Made by a program: the position numbers and the translations under genes
Assembly (NCBI GenBank): GCA_018222405.1
Contig: JAAFAI010000019.1
Span: forward strand, 39,778 to 103,777
DNA from: Gammaproteobacteria bacterium
Lineage (GTDB): Bacteria > Pseudomonadota > Gammaproteobacteria > Enterobacterales > Alteromonadaceae
DNA length: 64,000 bases
Direction of reading: 5' to 3'
Shown: positions 62,306-64,000 of the stretch, one piece after another
Layout of the letters: each line of letters starts with the position of its first letter
Numbering within the stretch: the stretch's first letter is position 1
The notes under the pieces: model-generated
What the model was told of the DNA's origin: nothing
The model's database searches: none
Seen by the model: the letters and a program-made list of their open reading frames with translations, nothing else

Positions 62306-63565
62306 TTAGTTTTGAGCAGTAAACTCCTGTTGATATGCTGCCCAGCCACCGGGTGCCAGAACGGAGAGTTCCGTATCAATCAGTCCGGTTCCAAAATCAG
62401 GTTTGCCAGTGCGAATTTCCCTGAGCAAGCGGGTATCTACAGAGTCACTGAAGTGGCCACCAGCGTTTTTATTAGCGCCCACATCACCATCAATAATCAG
62501 GTGTTGATAAGCTGCAGCGGCTGTCAGGGTTTCTGAGGGAGCAATGTCAAACGGACTGTCTGCCAGGGTTGTCTGAAAAACCGCCACAACCTCCGAACTG
62601 CTTAATTGCTTTTGATTTTTTACCGTAAGCCCCTGTTTATTATCGGCGTTTAATGTTTCATAACCAGCCATAACATTACCACCAATAAAAGCGCGGGTGG
62701 GTGGTAACCCGGGCTTGGACCAGAGTTCAAAAAAACGGATGTCGTCGCTCGCGGGGCCGGGCTTATAGTAGTTGTTGACCAGATTAAAGCGTGTTCCTTC
62801 CGCACCGTAGCCGCTGTTGTCTCCCCAATTAAAAAACACGTTGTTACGAATATCCGTAAGCGCTTCTTGCTGAGGGTATTCAGGCTTGAGCCGGTAACCG
62901 TTAATACGCGGATTGCGACTATCATGATGCGCCACCACATTGCGTAGAAAGCTGGCTTTAGCGCCACCCCAGATACCGCCATAACCATGGCTGCCTTTAT
63001 GATGGCCAGCATTTCTCAAGCTCTCGGCGATGATCGAATGCTGTAGGGTAAAGTGTTGATTATTATAGAAAGAGGCAACTTCATCGTTAGCCCAGCTCAA
63101 GGAGCAGTGATCAATGATTATATGATGCTGGTTGCGTGCGGTAAGGGCATCTCCCTCCCCCTGTAAATGGCCGGGCCTGAAACGTAGGTAACGCAGGATC
63201 ACCTGGTTGGCTTTAATGGAGGTCTGTGCGCCGGTAATCACGATACCGCCGGGGGAAGTTTGTCCAAGCACCGTCAGGTAATCATGATGGATTTCCAGCT
63301 CCGCTTTGAGGTGGATAACACCGGATACGGCAAATTCAACAATTCGTGGCCCCTTCTGCTTGAGCGCGTGGCGTAAAGTACCTGGTTGGGGTGAATCCGG
63401 ATCATCTGCCAGCGAGGTCACAATATAGTGCTCTCCCCCCTTCCCGCCCTGGGTGAACTGACCAAATCCCAGTGCACCATCGAATGCTAGCTCGGTTTGC
63501 GCGCGGCAGGCGCCAATCTGGCCCAGCAGCATAATGATAGAGAGTATCCCGATGACAACCTTCAT
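62306..63565 (-). CDS. Secreted pectate lyase-like protein (PL1 type)
   Basis: A 419-aa secreted protein with signal MKVVIGILSIIMLLGQIGACRA. The mature part opens AFDGALGFGQFTQGGKGGEHYIVTSL, the common start of the PL1-like parallel beta-helix group. Beta-helix motifs follow: RYLRFRPG, IIIDHCSLSWANDE, SRNPRINGYRLK and NVFFNWGDNSGYG. It should cleave de-esterified pectin outside the cell. A cysteine at the signal end (GAC) could allow lipidation but is not a clear lipobox. ATG at 63565 with AGGAG upstream; nine extra codons are possible. Shared operator at 63650-63663. Confidence 0.83.
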   Translation of the reverse strand: MKVVIGILSIIMLLGQIGACRAQTELAFDGALGFGQFTQGGKGGEHYIVTSLADDPDSPQPGTLRHALKQKGPRIVEFAVSGVIHLKAELEIHHDYLTVLGQTSPGGIVITGAQTSIKANQVILRYLRFRPGHLQGEGDALTARNQHHIIIDHCSLSWANDEVASFYNNQHFTLQHSIIAESLRNAGHHKGSHGYGGIWGGAKASFLRNVVAHHDSRNPRINGYRLKPEYPQQEALTDIRNNVFFNWGDNSGYGAEGTRFNLVNNYYKPGPASDDIRFFELWSKPGLPPTRAFIGGNVMAGYETLNADNKQGLTVKNQKQLSSSEVVAVFQTTLADSPFDIAPSETLTAAAAYQHLIIDGDVGANKNAGGHFSDSVDTRLLREIRTGKPDFGTGLIDTELSVLAPGGWAAYQQEFTAQN

Positions 63566-63649
63566 TCTGCTTTCTCCTGACCATTTACGCATAAAGAATC
63601 ACTGTCACAGAGCATGTCTGTGCATTTAAACCAAGATGGCAACACTCTA

Positions 63650-63663
63650 TGCCACCGGTAGCA
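63650..63663. promoter_or_regulatory. LacI-type operator candidate upstream of the pectate lyase
   Basis: TGCCACCGGTAGCA matches the palindrome at 62153-62166 at 13 of 14 positions and lies 85-98 bp before the lyase start, almost the same distance as the other site from its gene. Confidence 0.6.
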
Positions 63664-63827
63664 TTTTAAAAAATACACCATCCCGGATAAATTAACAAGT
63701 GGTTAACTAAATGGACATAAGTGCCCATCACAATATTTCCTTGAGTTATCTGAATTACGAGGATCAGTAACCGCACTTATTGATAGTGAAAGCGTTGTAG
63801 ACAGGAGGAGGACGTGCGTAATCAGCT

Positions 63828-63887
63828 TGATGTGATGGACAGTCACTCAATCTATGGACTGATGTGATGGACAGTCACTCAATCTAT
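63828..63887. repeat. Two 28-bp direct repeats
   Basis: The 28-mer at 63828-63855 is repeated exactly at 63860-63887, with a 4-bp gap. A perfect 12-bp palindrome GTGGACATCCAC follows at 63894-63905. No gene from 63566 to the window end; the repeats are the only structure apart from the operator above. Confidence 0.8.
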
Positions 63888-64000
63888 AACCTAGTGGACA
63901 TCCACTTGCTAGGCTTAGGACCAGTTGGATTTATTCTTAATGTCAGCACAATAAACACACTACTTTTCTAGTTTTAGTGAAACACTGTGCCCAGACCCCG

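Noticed and set aside
63828..64000. An insertion sequence end
   Set aside because: The repeats are direct, not terminal inverted, and no transposase frame is visible before the window ends.

Overview
The window looks like chromosome of a marine, plant- or algal-polysaccharide-degrading gammaproteobacterium of the Alteromonadales (Alteromonas / Aestuariibacter / Paraglaciecola-like). The evidence is a complete-order MSHA pilus operon, large TonB-dependent receptors beside polysaccharide lyases, SGLT-type Na+/sugar symporters, and the density of GH43, PL1 and CE8 enzymes. The genus is inferred from gene content only. I see no rRNA, tRNA, CRISPR array or intact insertion sequence.

Layout. (1) 1-16260, minus strand: one MSHA (mannose-sensitive haemagglutinin, type IV pilus) operon of 17 genes, mshI-mshI2-mshJ-K-L-M-N-E-G-F-B-A-C-D-O-P-Q. 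Many junctions are ATGA/GTGA stop-start overlaps, and mshQ runs off the left edge. (2) 16414-19297, plus: a hexapeptide acetyltransferase and two DUF1566 exported proteins. (3) 19308-23701: PHA synthase, divergent from a MaoC-Pta fusion and an acetate/propionate kinase. (4) 24020-29964: a siderophore-type TonB receptor with a possible Fur box, a zinc-ribbon protein, a cupin operon whose two-domain carboxymuconolactone decarboxylase (CMD) gene is split by one in-frame TAA, a LysR regulator, a well-structured candidate small RNA, and ssb.

(5) 30186-34645: galactose uptake and Leloir genes (sglT, galK, galT) with two LacI/GalR-like operators 131 bp apart. (6) 34850-46581: a pentose/arabinan region. 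It holds a lactonase, a TauE-type permease, a XylB-like aldose dehydrogenase, a GntR/FCD regulator, a second SSS symporter, a SASA esterase, a di-haem peroxidase, an AEC permease and two divergent GH43 arabinanases. A shared AT-rich 19-bp palindrome lies in front of three of these promoters and suggests one regulon. (7) 46757-52268: an SLC13 transporter, tandem hairpins, and a GMC oxidoreductase / subunit 3 / ThuA sugar-oxidation operon. (8) 52356-63565, minus: a 45-aa small gene, a 2055-aa lipoprotein carrying both a pectin methylesterase and a pectate lyase plus three copies of an unrecognised beta-sandwich-like module, a 988-aa TonB receptor and a secreted pectate lyase. The last two share a CG-centred 14-bp palindrome upstream.

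Working model (inference). Pectin is de-esterified and cut at the cell surface by the giant lipoprotein and the secreted lyase, and the TonB receptor imports oligomers. Arabinan side chains are cut by the endo-acting lipoprotein and the exo-acting GH43. Released pentoses enter by the SSS symporter and are oxidised to lactone and aldonate (Weimberg-type start), while galactose goes through SGLT, GalK and GalT. Later steps (aldonate dehydratase, uronate metabolism, galE) are not in the window.
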